Assembly: GCA_041661665.1 (NCBI GenBank)
Contig: JBAZTW010000009.1
Location: 1-59,508, forward strand
Direction: 5' to 3'
Length of the DNA stretch: 59,508 nt
DNA from: GWC2-45-44 sp041661665
Lineage (GTDB): Bacteria; Planctomycetota; Phycisphaerae; Sedimentisphaerales; UBA12454
How positions within the stretch are numbered: the stretch's first letter is position 1; the number at the start of each line of letters is the position of its first letter. Below the pieces are notes generated by a model. It did no database searches. It had not been told where the DNA came from and saw only the letters and a program-made list of their open reading frames with translations. The position numbers and the translations under genes are program-made. Positions 40,408 through 50,081 of the stretch are shown here, in pieces.

Positions 40408-43400
40408 CTGTTTTTGCAAAGCATTTTTCGCAGAATGGCAAGCAGAGTAGGTGGGTGGAAGTATTTTTCGTCAAGCCTTATATGAACGGTTGCAGGATCT
40501 GGGATTCGCACTATGCCGGGGGATTTGGCGAAGATTTTAGCCGCATCCTTGCCGCCATCTGCCCCAAATGAGAAAATGATATCATTGCCTGCTATATTTA
40601 TTGAGCGAATATCATAGCTGCCTGCCAGAATGCGAATCTCGGCAATATCAATCAGGCTGCGGACATCATCGCAAATCGGCCCGAACATATCGGCTATCTG
40701 CTCGGTAATCCTGTCCAAATCCTCAACGGTTTTGGCTGAGGCTATCTGGCGATAGATGTTCATCCGCTGTGAATCGGTGGGGATATAATTTTTCGGGATG
40801 TAAGTTGAAAATCCCAAATCGACAACGGTGAGTAAATCCTTTTCGATAGGCTCGTTTTTCAATCGGCGAACGGCATCTGAAAGCAGTTTGCAAAACAGTT
40901 CATAGCCGACGGTATTGATGTGGCCTGATTGTTCCGGGCCGAGGATGTTGCCTGCGCCGCGAATTTCCAAATCACGCAGTGCGATTTTAAAACCCGCACC
41001 AAGCTGGGAATATTCTTCGATGGCTTTTAAACGTTTGACTGCTATCGGTGTAACCTTTCGGGTCCGCGGCAAAAGGAAATATGCGTAGGCGCGATGTTTG
41101 AATCTGCCGACACGTCCGCGTAATTGATGTAATTGCGCAAGGCCGAAACGGTCGGCATCGTTTACGATAATTGTGTTTGCGTTTGGAATGTCGATGCCGG
41201 ATTCGATTATCGCCGAGCAAAGCAGAATATCGATTTTGCCAAGCACAAAACTTATCATAGCTTTTTCAAGTTCGTGCTTGTGCATTTGGCCGTGAGCGAC
41301 GGCGGTTTTAACGCCGGGCAAAATCTCTTTTATTTCATCAGCGAATTGATTTATTGTCTGGACACGATTATGAACCAAAAATATCTGACCCTGCCTGTTC
41401 AGTTCAAGCGTAATTGCCCGCTTTATCAATTCGGCATCAAATTTTTTAACCTGCGTAACGACCGCGCGCCTGTCGAGTGGGGCGGTTGCAAGGGAACTGA
41501 TATCACGCAATCCGAGCATCGCAATGTGAAGTGTTCGCGGAATCGGCGTGGCTGTGAGCGTAAGCACATCAACATTGATGCGAATCTTTTTGAGCTTTTC
41601 CTTATGTTCAACGCCGAATCGCTGCTCCTCATCGATTATCAAAAGTCCCAAATCTTTGAAGCCGACATCTTTACTTAAAATTCTGTGTGTGCCGATGAGA
41701 ATATCGACTTTGCCGGCTTTCGCGCGTTTGACAATATCTGCGGCCTGCGATTTTGTTTTGAAGCGATTGACCGACTCGACGCTTATTGGGAAATCCGCGA
41801 ATCGCTGCGTAAATGTCCGCTCGTGCTGGACGCACAAAACCGTAGTGGGTACAAGCACAGCGACCTGTTTGCCGGCCTCGATGGCTTTGAATGCCGCACG
41901 CATTGCAAGTTCGGTCTTGCCGTAGCCGACATCGCCGCAGAGCAATCTGTCCATCGGCACGGGTCTTTGCATATCAGCCTTTATCTGTTCAACGGCGGTT
42001 ATCTGGTCGGGTGTTTCCTGATATGGAAAAGATTCCTCAAATTCCTTCTGCCATTTTGTGTCCGCGCCGAAAGCGATACCGCCCATATTGTGACGTTTTG
42101 CCTGTGTTTCGAGAAGTTCGGCGGCAAGCTCAGCAGTGGCGGCGGCAACCTGACGTTTTTGTTTTTCCCATTGCTTTGTGCCGATTTTATTGAGCTTGGG
42201 TCTTGTCGCAGCGGTGCCGACATATTTCTGCACGATGGCGATGTTTTGAGCCGAGACGTGGATTATCGCGTTGTCAGCGTATTGCAGGGTAATGAATTCA
42301 CATCTTTTGCCGGCCTTGTCAATTGTTTCGATGCCTTTGAATTTACCGATGCCGTAATTGAGGTGGACAACATAGTCGCCTTTCTTCAGTTCCGCGAATG
42401 AATCGACCGAAATTGCCGAGCCGACCGGCCTGATAACTCTGCGGACGACCGACTGGCCGAAAAGTTCGTGATGTGTTACGACGATTGTTTTTAAATCCTC
42501 AATGACAAAGCCGCGATGAATAAAACCGATTGGCAGGTGGAAATTTTTTGCGGGAAGAATTTTGTCTTCGTCCAGAATTTCGCCGACCCTTTTCACCTCC
42601 GCCGCGTTTTCGCAGTACATATAAACATTCCAGCCGGCCTGCGCACAATCAGCCAATTCTTTTAAGGTCTCGCGATGGCCTGTCCAAATAGGCCCCTTTG
42701 AATGTTCATACTGTGATGTGCTTTTTATCTTCAGTTCGATATTGTCGCTGCCGCCGGTAAATCTGCTTATGAAAATCTTTTTGAAAGATTCCATCGCCCC
42801 GAAAATTTCCTTGAAGCGATAAAGTCTTTCCGGCTTTTCGACTCTGTGAATGAAAACGTCGGCGGTTTCCTGAACATCGTTAGGCTCTTCAATAAAAATA
42901 ATCGTTTCAGAGTCAATGAGATTTAGAAACTGGGTTTTATTTTCATCGCCGCCGCCGGCATTGCCGAAAGGCGATGTGATTGTGATGCTTTCGATATGCC
43001 CGCTGGAACGCTGAGTATCGAGATTTATTGGTCTGATGCTTTCGATGGTATCGCCGAAAAATTCTACTCTCAAAGCCATCGGCTGGGACGAGAGCGTTGT
43101 TATCGGTGCGAAGATGTCTATGATGCCGCCGCGTTTTGCGAATTGGCCGGGCATATCAATCTGGCCGACAGGCTCAAACCCGTTATCCGTGAGCCATTGG
43201 CTTGCCTGCCGCATCGAAACTTCGCTGCCGGTAGATAGTGCAAGTCCCTGCTTAATCAGTCCTTCGGGTTTTTGTACGGGCTGCATAAGAGCCTGAATCG
43301 ATGTCGTAATAATCTGCGGATATTGCGCATAGCCTTTACTTGCGGCAACTTTTAAAACTAATCTTGAACGAATGGAACTGATTTCATCGCTTGCATCAAC

Positions 43401-43655
43401 AAATTCCTCACCCGCCCAGCCGGGCAGGGTCTCGATATTTTTTTCCGCGAATACGGATATATCATCAGCGATGTTATCAGCATCGTCAAGATGAGAGCTG
43501 ATATATAGGATTGGTTTTTTGAGATGATTGTGAAGGTGTGCGGCCAAAACAGGCGCAAAACTCCCCCACGTTCCTGTGACTTCAACCACCCCTGTGCTAT
43601 CTGATTGAAGCCGAGAAATTATCTGCTGAACAGCTTTTAACTGTTCCAATTCCAT
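40401..43655 (-). CDS. mfd: Transcription-repair coupling factor
   Basis: About 1084 residues from ATG 43655 (an in-frame GTG at 43670 is an alternative; neither has a clear ribosome-binding site). It removes RNA polymerase stalled at DNA damage and recruits UvrA. Domains: an N-terminal UvrB-homology module (1-~330), the RNA-polymerase-interacting domain around GDYVVHLNYGIGKFKGIE (~430), the translocase with Walker A GDVGYGKTE and DEEQRFG, and the TRG motif (LHQLRGRVGRF) followed by a C-terminal module (about 900-1080). It is slightly shorter than E. coli Mfd (1148). It is followed by parvulin and acpS genes. Confidence 0.95.
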   Translation of the reverse strand: MELEQLKAVQQIISRLQSDSTGVVEVTGTWGSFAPVLAAHLHNHLKKPILYISSHLDDADNIADDISVFAEKNIETLPGWAGEEFVDASDEISSIRSRLVLKVAASKGYAQYPQIITTSIQALMQPVQKPEGLIKQGLALSTGSEVSMRQASQWLTDNGFEPVGQIDMPGQFAKRGGIIDIFAPITTLSSQPMALRVEFFGDTIESIRPINLDTQRSSGHIESITITSPFGNAGGGDENKTQFLNLIDSETIIFIEEPNDVQETADVFIHRVEKPERLYRFKEIFGAMESFKKIFISRFTGGSDNIELKIKSTSQYEHSKGPIWTGHRETLKELADCAQAGWNVYMYCENAAEVKRVGEILDEDKILPAKNFHLPIGFIHRGFVIEDLKTIVVTHHELFGQSVVRRVIRPVGSAISVDSFAELKKGDYVVHLNYGIGKFKGIETIDKAGKRCEFITLQYADNAIIHVSAQNIAIVQKYVGTAATRPKLNKIGTKQWEKQKRQVAAATAELAAELLETQAKRHNMGGIAFGADTKWQKEFEESFPYQETPDQITAVEQIKADMQRPVPMDRLLCGDVGYGKTELAMRAAFKAIEAGKQVAVLVPTTVLCVQHERTFTQRFADFPISVESVNRFKTKSQAADIVKRAKAGKVDILIGTHRILSKDVGFKDLGLLIIDEEQRFGVEHKEKLKKIRINVDVLTLTATPIPRTLHIAMLGLRDISSLATAPLDRRAVVTQVKKFDAELIKRAITLELNRQGQIFLVHNRVQTINQFADEIKEILPGVKTAVAHGQMHKHELEKAMISFVLGKIDILLCSAIIESGIDIPNANTIIVNDADRFGLAQLHQLRGRVGRFKHRAYAYFLLPRTRKVTPIAVKRLKAIEEYSQLGAGFKIALRDLEIRGAGNILGPEQSGHINTVGYELFCKLLSDAVRRLKNEPIEKDLLTVVDLGFSTYIPKNYIPTDSQRMNIYRQIASAKTVEDLDRITEQIADMFGPICDDVRSLIDIAEIRILAGSYDIRSINIAGNDIIFSFGADGGKDAAKIFAKSPGIVRIPDPATVHIRLDEKYFHPPTLLAILRKMLCKNRA

Positions 43656-43691
43656 ATTTTGATATAACACGAATTGATGCGTTGTCCGTGT

Positions 43692-45713
43692 TTATTTCTT
43701 CATCGATTTTTTGACGGCTTCAACAACACCGGCAGCCGTAATGCCGAATTTTTCATAGCAGGTTTTATATGGTGCTGAAAGACCGAAACCTTTGATGCCG
43801 ACGAATACACCGTTGTCGCCGATATATTTGCTCCAGCCCATTTCGCAGGCGGCTTCGACAGCGACTCTGGCTTTGATGTTCTTCGGCAGAACGGATTTTT
43901 TGTAATCTTCGCTCTGTGCCTCGAACAATTCCCAACTTGCCATATTGACCAATTGAGCCTTGATATTTTCAGCGGCAAGTTTTTCAACCGCGGCCATAGC
44001 GATTTCAACTTCCGAACCGCTTGCCATAATTATCACATCTGGTTTATCCTGCTTAACCAGAACATAAGCGCCTTTCGCAACGTTTGAAGTGGCAGGATAT
44101 TTTGTTCTGTCAAGCACAGGCAGATTCTGTCTTGTAAGCAGCAGGGCGGTCGGACCTTTTTTGTTTTCCAATGCCAGCTTCCACGCGTAAGCAGTTTCGT
44201 TAGCATCAGCAGGTCGAAGAACTAAAACATTTGGCATTGCTCTTAATGAAGCGATATGTTCGACAGGCTGGTGAGTCGGGCCGTCTTCGCCCAGGCCGAT
44301 ACTATCGTGTGTAAATACGAAAATCGGATTGTAGCCGCTCAATGCCGCGACTCGCACCGCAGGCCTCATATAATCTACGAAGCAGAAGAATGTGCCGGAG
44401 TAAGCACGCAAAATTCCGCTTACGCAAATACCATTCATAATCGCGGCCATTGCGTGTTCTCTTATGCCATAGCGGATATAACGGCCATTCGGCGTTGCTT
44501 TTTGGAAATCGCCTGCACCTTTGAACAGCGTATTATTCGATGGTGTTAAATCGGCAGAACCGCCAAGAACCATAGGCAGCTTAGGCATAATTGCTTCGAG
44601 AGTCTTGCCGGATGCTACTCTTGTTGCCAGCGGAGTTGCTGCATCGAATTTCGGTAAAATGCTTTCTATGTCAACGCCGAAACTTCCCGCATCAGCATCG
44701 GTAATAATCTTTGCCAGTTCCGGATACTGCTTTTTATAACTATCGAAGAGCTGATTCCATTTTTTCTCAAGCTCTGCGCCTTTTGCCTTTGCCTTGCCCA
44801 TATATTCAGCAACTTCAGTGGGAACAACGAATGACTTTTCCGGGTCCCAGCCGAAATTTGTCTTAATCAGCTTAATCTCATCATCGCCAAGCGGTGCGCC
44901 GTGGGCGGTGTGAGTATCCTGGAAATGCGGGCTGCCGTAGCCGATGTGTGTGCGAAGCTGAATCATACAGGGGCGATTCTTCTCGGCCTGTGCGTTTTTC
45001 AGAGCCTTCTCAAATGCTTCCATATCGTTGCCGTCGCCGCCTACAACCTGAACATACCAGTTATAAGCCTCGAATCTTTTCGCTCTATCTTCGGAGAATG
45101 ACAGGCTCGTTTCGCCGTCGATAGTAATATGGTTATCATCGTAAATTACGATGAGGTTATTTAAGCCCAAATGTCCGGCTAATGAGCAGGCTTCTGATGC
45201 CACGCCTTCCTGAAGGCAGCCATCGCCTGCGATTGTATAAATTTTATAATCGAACAGATTGAAATTTTCTTTATTGAAATATGCCGCCAAATATTTTTCG
45301 GCAATTGCCATACCGACGGTGTTTGCGATACCCTGACCGAGCGGGCCTGTTGTCGCTTCAACTCCTGCGGTGTGGCCGAATTCAGGATGGCCGGGTGTTT
45401 TGCTGCCGAACTGCCTGAAATTTTTCAAATCTTCCAGACTTAAATCAAAGCCGGTAAGGTGCAGCATTGAATAGAGCAGCATACTGCCGTGGCCTGCGCT
45501 GAGAACGAATCTGTCTCTGCCGTGCCATTTCGGATTGGCGGGGTTAAAGTTCATATATTTTGTCCAGAGCTTATAGGCCGCCGGCGCCATACCCATCGGC
45601 ATACCCGGATGACCGGATTTGGCCTTTTGTACGCCGTCCATCGACAAAAATCTTATCGTCGCGACGCAAAGTTCATCTAATTCATTCAATCCCGGATTTG
45701 TCTTGTTCTGCAT
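43692..45713 (-). CDS. tkt: Transketolase
   Basis: 673-residue thiamine-diphosphate enzyme of the pentose phosphate pathway, transferring two-carbon units between sugar phosphates. The motifs KSGHPGMPMG, GPLGQGIANTVGMA and the TPP site GDGCLQEGVASEA ... DDNHITIDG are all present. The pyrimidine domain (YSGTFFCFVDYMRPAVR) and C-terminal domain (VASWEL-like NMASWELFEAQ) complete a full-length protein. AGGA precedes the ATG. It lies between mfd and a thioesterase gene with no obvious operon logic. rpiB in this window belongs to the same pathway. Confidence 0.96.
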   Translation of the reverse strand: MQNKTNPGLNELDELCVATIRFLSMDGVQKAKSGHPGMPMGMAPAAYKLWTKYMNFNPANPKWHGRDRFVLSAGHGSMLLYSMLHLTGFDLSLEDLKNFRQFGSKTPGHPEFGHTAGVEATTGPLGQGIANTVGMAIAEKYLAAYFNKENFNLFDYKIYTIAGDGCLQEGVASEACSLAGHLGLNNLIVIYDDNHITIDGETSLSFSEDRAKRFEAYNWYVQVVGGDGNDMEAFEKALKNAQAEKNRPCMIQLRTHIGYGSPHFQDTHTAHGAPLGDDEIKLIKTNFGWDPEKSFVVPTEVAEYMGKAKAKGAELEKKWNQLFDSYKKQYPELAKIITDADAGSFGVDIESILPKFDAATPLATRVASGKTLEAIMPKLPMVLGGSADLTPSNNTLFKGAGDFQKATPNGRYIRYGIREHAMAAIMNGICVSGILRAYSGTFFCFVDYMRPAVRVAALSGYNPIFVFTHDSIGLGEDGPTHQPVEHIASLRAMPNVLVLRPADANETAYAWKLALENKKGPTALLLTRQNLPVLDRTKYPATSNVAKGAYVLVKQDKPDVIIMASGSEVEIAMAAVEKLAAENIKAQLVNMASWELFEAQSEDYKKSVLPKNIKARVAVEAACEMGWSKYIGDNGVFVGIKGFGLSAPYKTCYEKFGITAAGVVEAVKKSMKK

Positions 45714-45769
45714 ATTTTATCCTATATAAAAATTAAAAGAGGTGTATTCTAATGAAATGTTCGCAAAAA

Positions 45770-46189
45770 TCAACCCACATCCGGATACATAAATTCCGGC
45801 AATCGACGCGGCTTGCCTTTGTCGTCAACGCAGGCGAGGATGCTCGACCCTTCGACAAGCAGCAGGCCGACTCCGGGGCGAATCAATTTATAAGAATGCT
45901 CAAGTTTAGCGGCGGTAATTTTTGTGCATTCGGTAATCAGCTCAAGGGTTTCATCGTAATACGCAGGTCTGCGATATTTTAGATGCAGCTCGGCAACCAC
46001 CATATAAAAACCTTCGCGTTCGAGGTCTTTATAGGCAAGGCCGTTGACGCGTAAAAGCTCGGTTCTACCCATCTCGAAGTAAATTGGATAGACGCTGTGA
46101 TGTATCACGCCTGCCTGGTCGGTTTCGCAATATCGCGGCACAATGGTTATTGTGTGCGACTGAATCGTTGTTCCTTTTGGAAATTCCAT
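45770..46189 (-). CDS. Acyl-CoA thioesterase, YbgC/FadM-like hotdog fold
   Basis: 139 residues from ATG 46189 (a TTG six codons upstream is possible). A 4HBT hotdog-fold thioesterase with the conserved YCETDQAGVIHHSVYPIYFE, where the Asp is catalytic in the family. It hydrolyses acyl-CoA, most likely short- to medium-chain, although the native substrate is unknown. In many Gram-negatives the relative YbgC is encoded with tol-pal genes; here its only neighbour is transketolase. The ribosome-binding site is weak. Confidence 0.88.
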   Translation of the reverse strand: MEFPKGTTIQSHTITIVPRYCETDQAGVIHHSVYPIYFEMGRTELLRVNGLAYKDLEREGFYMVVAELHLKYRRPAYYDETLELITECTKITAAKLEHSYKLIRPGVGLLLVEGSSILACVDDKGKPRRLPEFMYPDVG

Positions 46190-46346
46190 AAAAAGAGCAT
46201 AACGCAAAAATAAAAAAATTCAAGACCTCAATTTTACATAAAAAACTGACAGTCCGGTAAAATATGCCGATTTTGTTCGTTTCCGCAGTATCGGCTTGGC
46301 AAAAACAGGGGCAAAAATAAAATTTTGTCTTTTAAAATTACCTAAA

Positions 46347-46375
46347 TTGACATATATGGAATTATCTGTTAGAAT
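46347..46375 (+). promoter_or_regulatory. Sigma70 promoter of the small-lipoprotein/cdaA region
   Basis: Perfect TTGACA (46347-46352), 17-bp spacer, TAGAAT (46370-46375, five of six). The start codon of the small lipoprotein is 80 bp downstream, and cdaA follows in the same direction 58 bp after that gene, so both may use this promoter. Confidence 0.85.
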
Positions 46376-46455
46376 ATGTGTGTACAAAACAGCTTGTAGC
46401 TGTTAAACTCATTGTTGCATTGCAGTTAGCATATTTTGACCTTAGGGAAGGTATA

Positions 46456-46671
46456 ATGAAAAAGGTTTTGATTAGTATTCTGCTTGCGTTTGTTTTGTCG
46501 ATAATCGGTATATCTGTCGGCGGCTGTCACGGTCTTGGCGAAACTGCTGCTGAAAGGTCGGACGACCATAAGCGTCAGAGAACGCTCAATGACCAGATGT
46601 TTGTTGACGATGTTGACGCGGTATTCCAGACCGATAGACCCAGCAGACTTACGGAAGATACAGTTAGATAA
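46456..46671 (+). CDS. Small lipoprotein, unknown
   Basis: 71 residues from ATG 46456, preceded by GGAAGG. Leader MKKVLISILLAFVLSIIGIS then lipobox V-G-G-C24; the mature part is only ~47 residues, highly charged (TAAERSDDHKRQRTLNDQMF), with no recognisable domain. Small lipoproteins of this kind often support envelope complexes. Its position just ahead of cdaA and ybbR, under a good promoter, hints at co-expression with the c-di-AMP genes, but this is not shown. Confidence 0.75.
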   Translation: MKKVLISILLAFVLSIIGISVGGCHGLGETAAERSDDHKRQRTLNDQMFVDDVDAVFQTDRPSRLTEDTVR

Positions 46672-46729
46672 GGCGGCAGTGTAAAAAATTGTCGAGAGGA
46701 CAAAAAAAGGATTTGAGGCCTGAAATAGT

Positions 46730-47575
46730 TTGGATGCGATTTTAGAATATTTCAGTCGAGTCGGGACGTACAATCCGCTGATAGTTGCAATCGAATTGCT
46801 GCTGATTGGCCTTGTTGTCTATTGGGCGGTCGATTTTCTTGAGGGAACACGCGGCGAGCGTTTATTCAGAGGGGTTATAATTCTTCTGCTTTCCGGTTCG
46901 ATGATACTTAAGCTGCTTATTGTGCAGTTTGATTTTGAGAGGCTTCAGTATTTATACAGCAGTTTTCTTATTCTCGTATTGATAATTGCGGTAGCCGCGT
47001 TCCAGCCTGAACTGCGCAGGATGCTGATACAAATCGGTCAGGCAGGGGCGTTTTTAACTTCACATCAAAATCAGCTTTCACAGACGATTGAAGAAATCGT
47101 TCAGGCGGTCGTCAGTCTCTCAACCAAAAATATCGGCGCAATAATCGTCATCGAAAAACAAGTTGCGCTCGGCGAATTTATCGAGAGCGGCGTGAGAATC
47201 GACGCTCAGGTAAAAGCAGCTCTTCTGGAAACTATTTTTTATCCCGGAAGTCCTCTGCACGACCTTGCGGTTATAATTCGCGGTCAGCAGGTAATTGCGG
47301 CAAGAGTTCAATTGCCGCTGGCTGAACTGGGCAGTACGGGCGGGGCTCTTGGCTCCCGGCACAGGGCGGCAATGGGCATCGCACGCGGCAGCGATGCGGC
47401 AGCGATAGTCGTGAGTGAAGAAACCGGGATTATAAGCATTGCTCAGGGCGGAAATCTCGACAGACATTTAACTGTCGAGCAGCTCAGGACCAGATTGACG
47501 GAAATAATCACCGGCGGCAGCGGTAAAAACAAAAATAATCTCGTTCGCCTGAATGGTTCGGCGAAAGAAAGTTAG
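46730..47575 (+). CDS. cdaA: Diadenylate cyclase CdaA
   Basis: 281 residues: three N-terminal membrane helices (~15-95), a short coiled coil, and the DAC (DisA_N) domain at ~120-265, making c-di-AMP from two ATP. The RHR motif (R210-H211-R212) is intact. The usual D-G-A motif reads D178-L179-A180, so the central Gly is Leu, an unusual change beside the metal-binding Asp. The start is a TTG with GAGG 11 bases upstream. It is followed 3 bp later by the YbbR gene, the classic cdaA-cdaR pair that sets c-di-AMP levels and cell-wall homeostasis. Confidence 0.9.
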   Translation: MDAILEYFSRVGTYNPLIVAIELLLIGLVVYWAVDFLEGTRGERLFRGVIILLLSGSMILKLLIVQFDFERLQYLYSSFLILVLIIAVAAFQPELRRMLIQIGQAGAFLTSHQNQLSQTIEEIVQAVVSLSTKNIGAIIVIEKQVALGEFIESGVRIDAQVKAALLETIFYPGSPLHDLAVIIRGQQVIAARVQLPLAELGSTGGALGSRHRAAMGIARGSDAAAIVVSEETGIISIAQGGNLDRHLTVEQLRTRLTEIITGGSGKNKNNLVRLNGSAKES

Positions 47576-47578
47576 TCA

Positions 47579-48610
47579 ATGTTCGCAAAAACAAAAAAAG
47601 CTGTTCTCGTGGTCTTCATTACCTGTCTGATATGGGTATGGGCGGATTTGAGTTTAGACGATGTGCTGGAAAATGAGACAGTAACTATTGTTGCAAGCAA
47701 AAAGGATAGCAGCCTCTGGGTTACTATTGATGGCAAATCTGAAGTGCAAGTCAGAGCTAATATCAGCGGGCCTGTTGGAAAGATAAGAGAGATTGCGCAA
47801 AAAATCGACAGCGGTAAGGAAAAACTTGAAGTTGCCTTCGATGCTGAAGAACAAAATATGGTCGTTGCGGGCGATTACAAACTTCAGGATGTCAGAAAAT
47901 TTCTCGCTGAAAGCAATAAAATCCGTGATTATGGTCTCGGTGTGAAATTTGTTCGGCCTGATACGCTGAACATAAAAGTTGTCGAGATGAAAGAACGAAC
48001 ATTGCCTATAAAATGCGTTGACGAAACAGATACTGAAATACCTGGCGCGAAAATAACCCCTGATATTATCCCGGCAAAAGCGCCGGAGCAGGTGGACTCG
48101 GCAAAAATAAAATTATCCTCTCTGATGGAAAAAAAGCAGGCTCGCAGCGGAGCGATAGAAAAAAAACCGTATATCGAACTGGCTAACGGCGAAATCAGAA
48201 ATATAGACATAACCATAAAAGTTGAACTGCCGACTACATCGGAAGATATGAATCCGCAGACGATAAGCGGAACTCTTGGTTATATCTTCAGCGCAAATCT
48301 TGCGGGCAGATATAATGTGGAATTTACCAAAAAGCCGGAAATCGGAAGTATTCCAATTATCGCAACCAATGAGGCAAAGGCGGCTTATGAAGAAAAAGCT
48401 TTTGAAGTTCTGCTTGAGATACAGGACGACGATGTAGGCAAACCGGAGATTACAAGACAGATTATTTATAACTTCCCGGCAAAATATGTGAGCGAAGATA
48501 AAATCCGCTTAAAGGGCAACCCTGTTGAGGCAAAATTCAAATTAGTTCCCAATTCCATTGTTCCTGCCGAACCACTGGCTGCGCCGGTATCATCGCCTGC
48601 GACCGAATAA
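47579..48610 (+). CDS. YbbR/CdaR-like regulator of CdaA
   Basis: 343 residues. An N-terminal membrane helix (KKAVLVVFITCLIWVWA) anchors an extracytoplasmic region that contains YbbR-type beta repeats (e.g. WVTIDGKSEVQVRANISGPVGKIREI; NIKVVEMKERTLPIKCVD; YNVEFTKKPEIGSIPI). In Firmicutes the homologue CdaR binds CdaA and tunes its activity. Here the gene follows cdaA by 3 bp, so they are almost certainly one operon. The ribosome-binding site is weak, consistent with translational coupling. Confidence 0.88.
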   Translation: MFAKTKKAVLVVFITCLIWVWADLSLDDVLENETVTIVASKKDSSLWVTIDGKSEVQVRANISGPVGKIREIAQKIDSGKEKLEVAFDAEEQNMVVAGDYKLQDVRKFLAESNKIRDYGLGVKFVRPDTLNIKVVEMKERTLPIKCVDETDTEIPGAKITPDIIPAKAPEQVDSAKIKLSSLMEKKQARSGAIEKKPYIELANGEIRNIDITIKVELPTTSEDMNPQTISGTLGYIFSANLAGRYNVEFTKKPEIGSIPIIATNEAKAAYEEKAFEVLLEIQDDDVGKPEITRQIIYNFPAKYVSEDKIRLKGNPVEAKFKLVPNSIVPAEPLAAPVSSPATE

Positions 48611-48661
48611 TTTCTGCCGGCATAAAATACCGGAACGCATAAAATTCTAAAGGATGCTGTT

Positions 48662-49360
48662 ATGAGCGAAAGAATGGCGAGATTTAATGTCGCGACAGAA
48701 GAAACCTGGCGGATATTCAGGATTATGGCTGAGTTTGTCGAGGGCTTTGAAGAGCTGGCGACAGCTGGGCCTGCCGTTTCTATTTTCGGCTCGGCACGAA
48801 CATCGCCAAAAGATAAATACTATAAACTTGCTGTCGAGACTTCAGAAATACTGGCAAGGGCGGGCTATACAATTATCACCGGCGGCGGCAGCGGAATTAT
48901 GGAAGCCGCAAACAAAGGCGCAGCAATCGCAGGCGGGAAAAGCATCGGGCTGAATATCGAATTGCCGCACGAACAGAAACCGAATAAATATCAAAATCTT
49001 TCGCTGCACTTCAAATACTTTTTTTGTCGAAAGGTTATGTTCCTCAAATACGCGCACGGCTTTATCGCTTTTCCAGGAGGATTCGGAACGCTTGATGAAT
49101 TCTTTGAAGCTCTCGTCCTGATACAAACACTTAAGCAGGGGCATTTCCCTGTGATTCTTTTCGGCTCTGACTTCTGGGGCGGTATGGTGGACTGGATTCA
49201 AAAAGTAATGCTCAAAAAACACCGCTATATATCCGATGAGGATATGGCTTTTTTCTGCGTCTGCGATGACCCGCAAAAAGCTGCAAATGTGATTATCGAT
49301 TTTAATAAATCCGACAAACAGCCCGGCATCGTTGAACCGCCGGGGCTGAAAAAACCATAA
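48662..49360 (+). CDS. LOG family protein (nucleotide 5'-monophosphate phosphoribohydrolase)
   Basis: 232 residues of the LOG/YvdD family, once misnamed lysine decarboxylase. Motifs: GSARTSP (43-49), GGGSGIMEAANKGA (74-87), R123-K, and the catalytic PGGFGTLDE (138-146). Family members release the base from nucleoside 5'-monophosphates; plant relatives make cytokinins. Here a nucleotide-salvage or hydrolase role is likely. It stands alone with AAAGGATG near the ATG. The following 64-bp gap leads to the restriction-modification promoter. Confidence 0.9.
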   Translation: MSERMARFNVATEETWRIFRIMAEFVEGFEELATAGPAVSIFGSARTSPKDKYYKLAVETSEILARAGYTIITGGGSGIMEAANKGAAIAGGKSIGLNIELPHEQKPNKYQNLSLHFKYFFCRKVMFLKYAHGFIAFPGGFGTLDEFFEALVLIQTLKQGHFPVILFGSDFWGGMVDWIQKVMLKKHRYISDEDMAFFCVCDDPQKAANVIIDFNKSDKQPGIVEPPGLKKP

Positions 49361-49424
49361 ACAGGAAAATCTACTTTAAATAAACGGTTTTTCCGATAAA
49401 CAGGTCAAATCAGGCTTTTTCAAA

Positions 49425-49453
49425 TTGACATTGCGGTATTTGCTGTCTATAAT
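49425..49453 (+). promoter_or_regulatory. Perfect consensus sigma70 promoter of the R-M pair
   Basis: TTGACA (49425-49430), exactly 17 bp, TATAAT (49448-49453), both full consensus. The ATG of the restriction-like gene (49464) is only 10 bp after the -10, so the transcript would be almost or completely leaderless. Confidence 0.88.
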
Positions 49454-49463
49454 CGCAACAAGA

Positions 49464-50078
49464 ATGAGTCGTAAGCAGCAAACAGCCGAAATTGAATTGA
49501 TAACTGACGAAATGGCGGCAGTTAAGGATGTTTTTCTTGCTGTCGTAGATATAATACCATCGTTTGACATCACAGATTCTAAAATTCTTCCATACGGTCT
49601 AAAACCTCACACCCGCTCAATCTGTTGGATTGTCGAACAAGTTATTACCCAGCAGACGAAGTATCACGCCAAACGCCTTGATATTGATAATGTCGAGATA
49701 AACGTGCCTGATACATGTCTTCACGATTGCATCATTCATAAGGATAATCAGCAATACTTTGTGAATGTAAAAATTCATAACGCTGACGGACGAGACAATA
49801 AAAATGATATATCGGCAGTAGAAAAGCTCTATATGCAGTACAAAGAAAACAAGGACTATAGATTGATATATGCATGCTTTGGCGTTAGATTCAGCAATCT
49901 CACTATCAGTTTTGTGAAAGAAGATGTCCATATTTTTTCGCCGCAGTTTTTGCCGATTTATGTGAATCCCAGAAACGACAAGATTCAGGCGTTTTACCAT
50001 CACGAGCCTGAATACAGGTCAAGAACACAATTCAGTCGACAACTCCGTGAGAAATCTCGAAGTATTATATTGAGGTAA
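49464..50078 (+). CDS. Putative type II restriction endonuclease
   Basis: 204 residues from ATG 49464; a TTG at 49425 coincides with the -35 box and is not credible as a start. It is adjacent (3 bp) to a beta-class DNA methylase gene, the expected R-M partner. A PD-(D/E)xK-like core is hinted at by LHDCIIH...QQYFVNVKIHNAD, where V-x-V-K-x-H at residues ~100-105 parallels the catalytic lysine strand of several type II enzymes, but Asn stands at the usual acidic position. Assignment rests mainly on the neighbour, size and this weak motif. No ribosome-binding site, consistent with a leaderless message. Confidence 0.55.
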   Translation: MSRKQQTAEIELITDEMAAVKDVFLAVVDIIPSFDITDSKILPYGLKPHTRSICWIVEQVITQQTKYHAKRLDIDNVEINVPDTCLHDCIIHKDNQQYFVNVKIHNADGRDNKNDISAVEKLYMQYKENKDYRLIYACFGVRFSNLTISFVKEDVHIFSPQFLPIYVNPRNDKIQAFYHHEPEYRSRTQFSRQLREKSRSIILR

Positions 50079-50081
50079 TAA

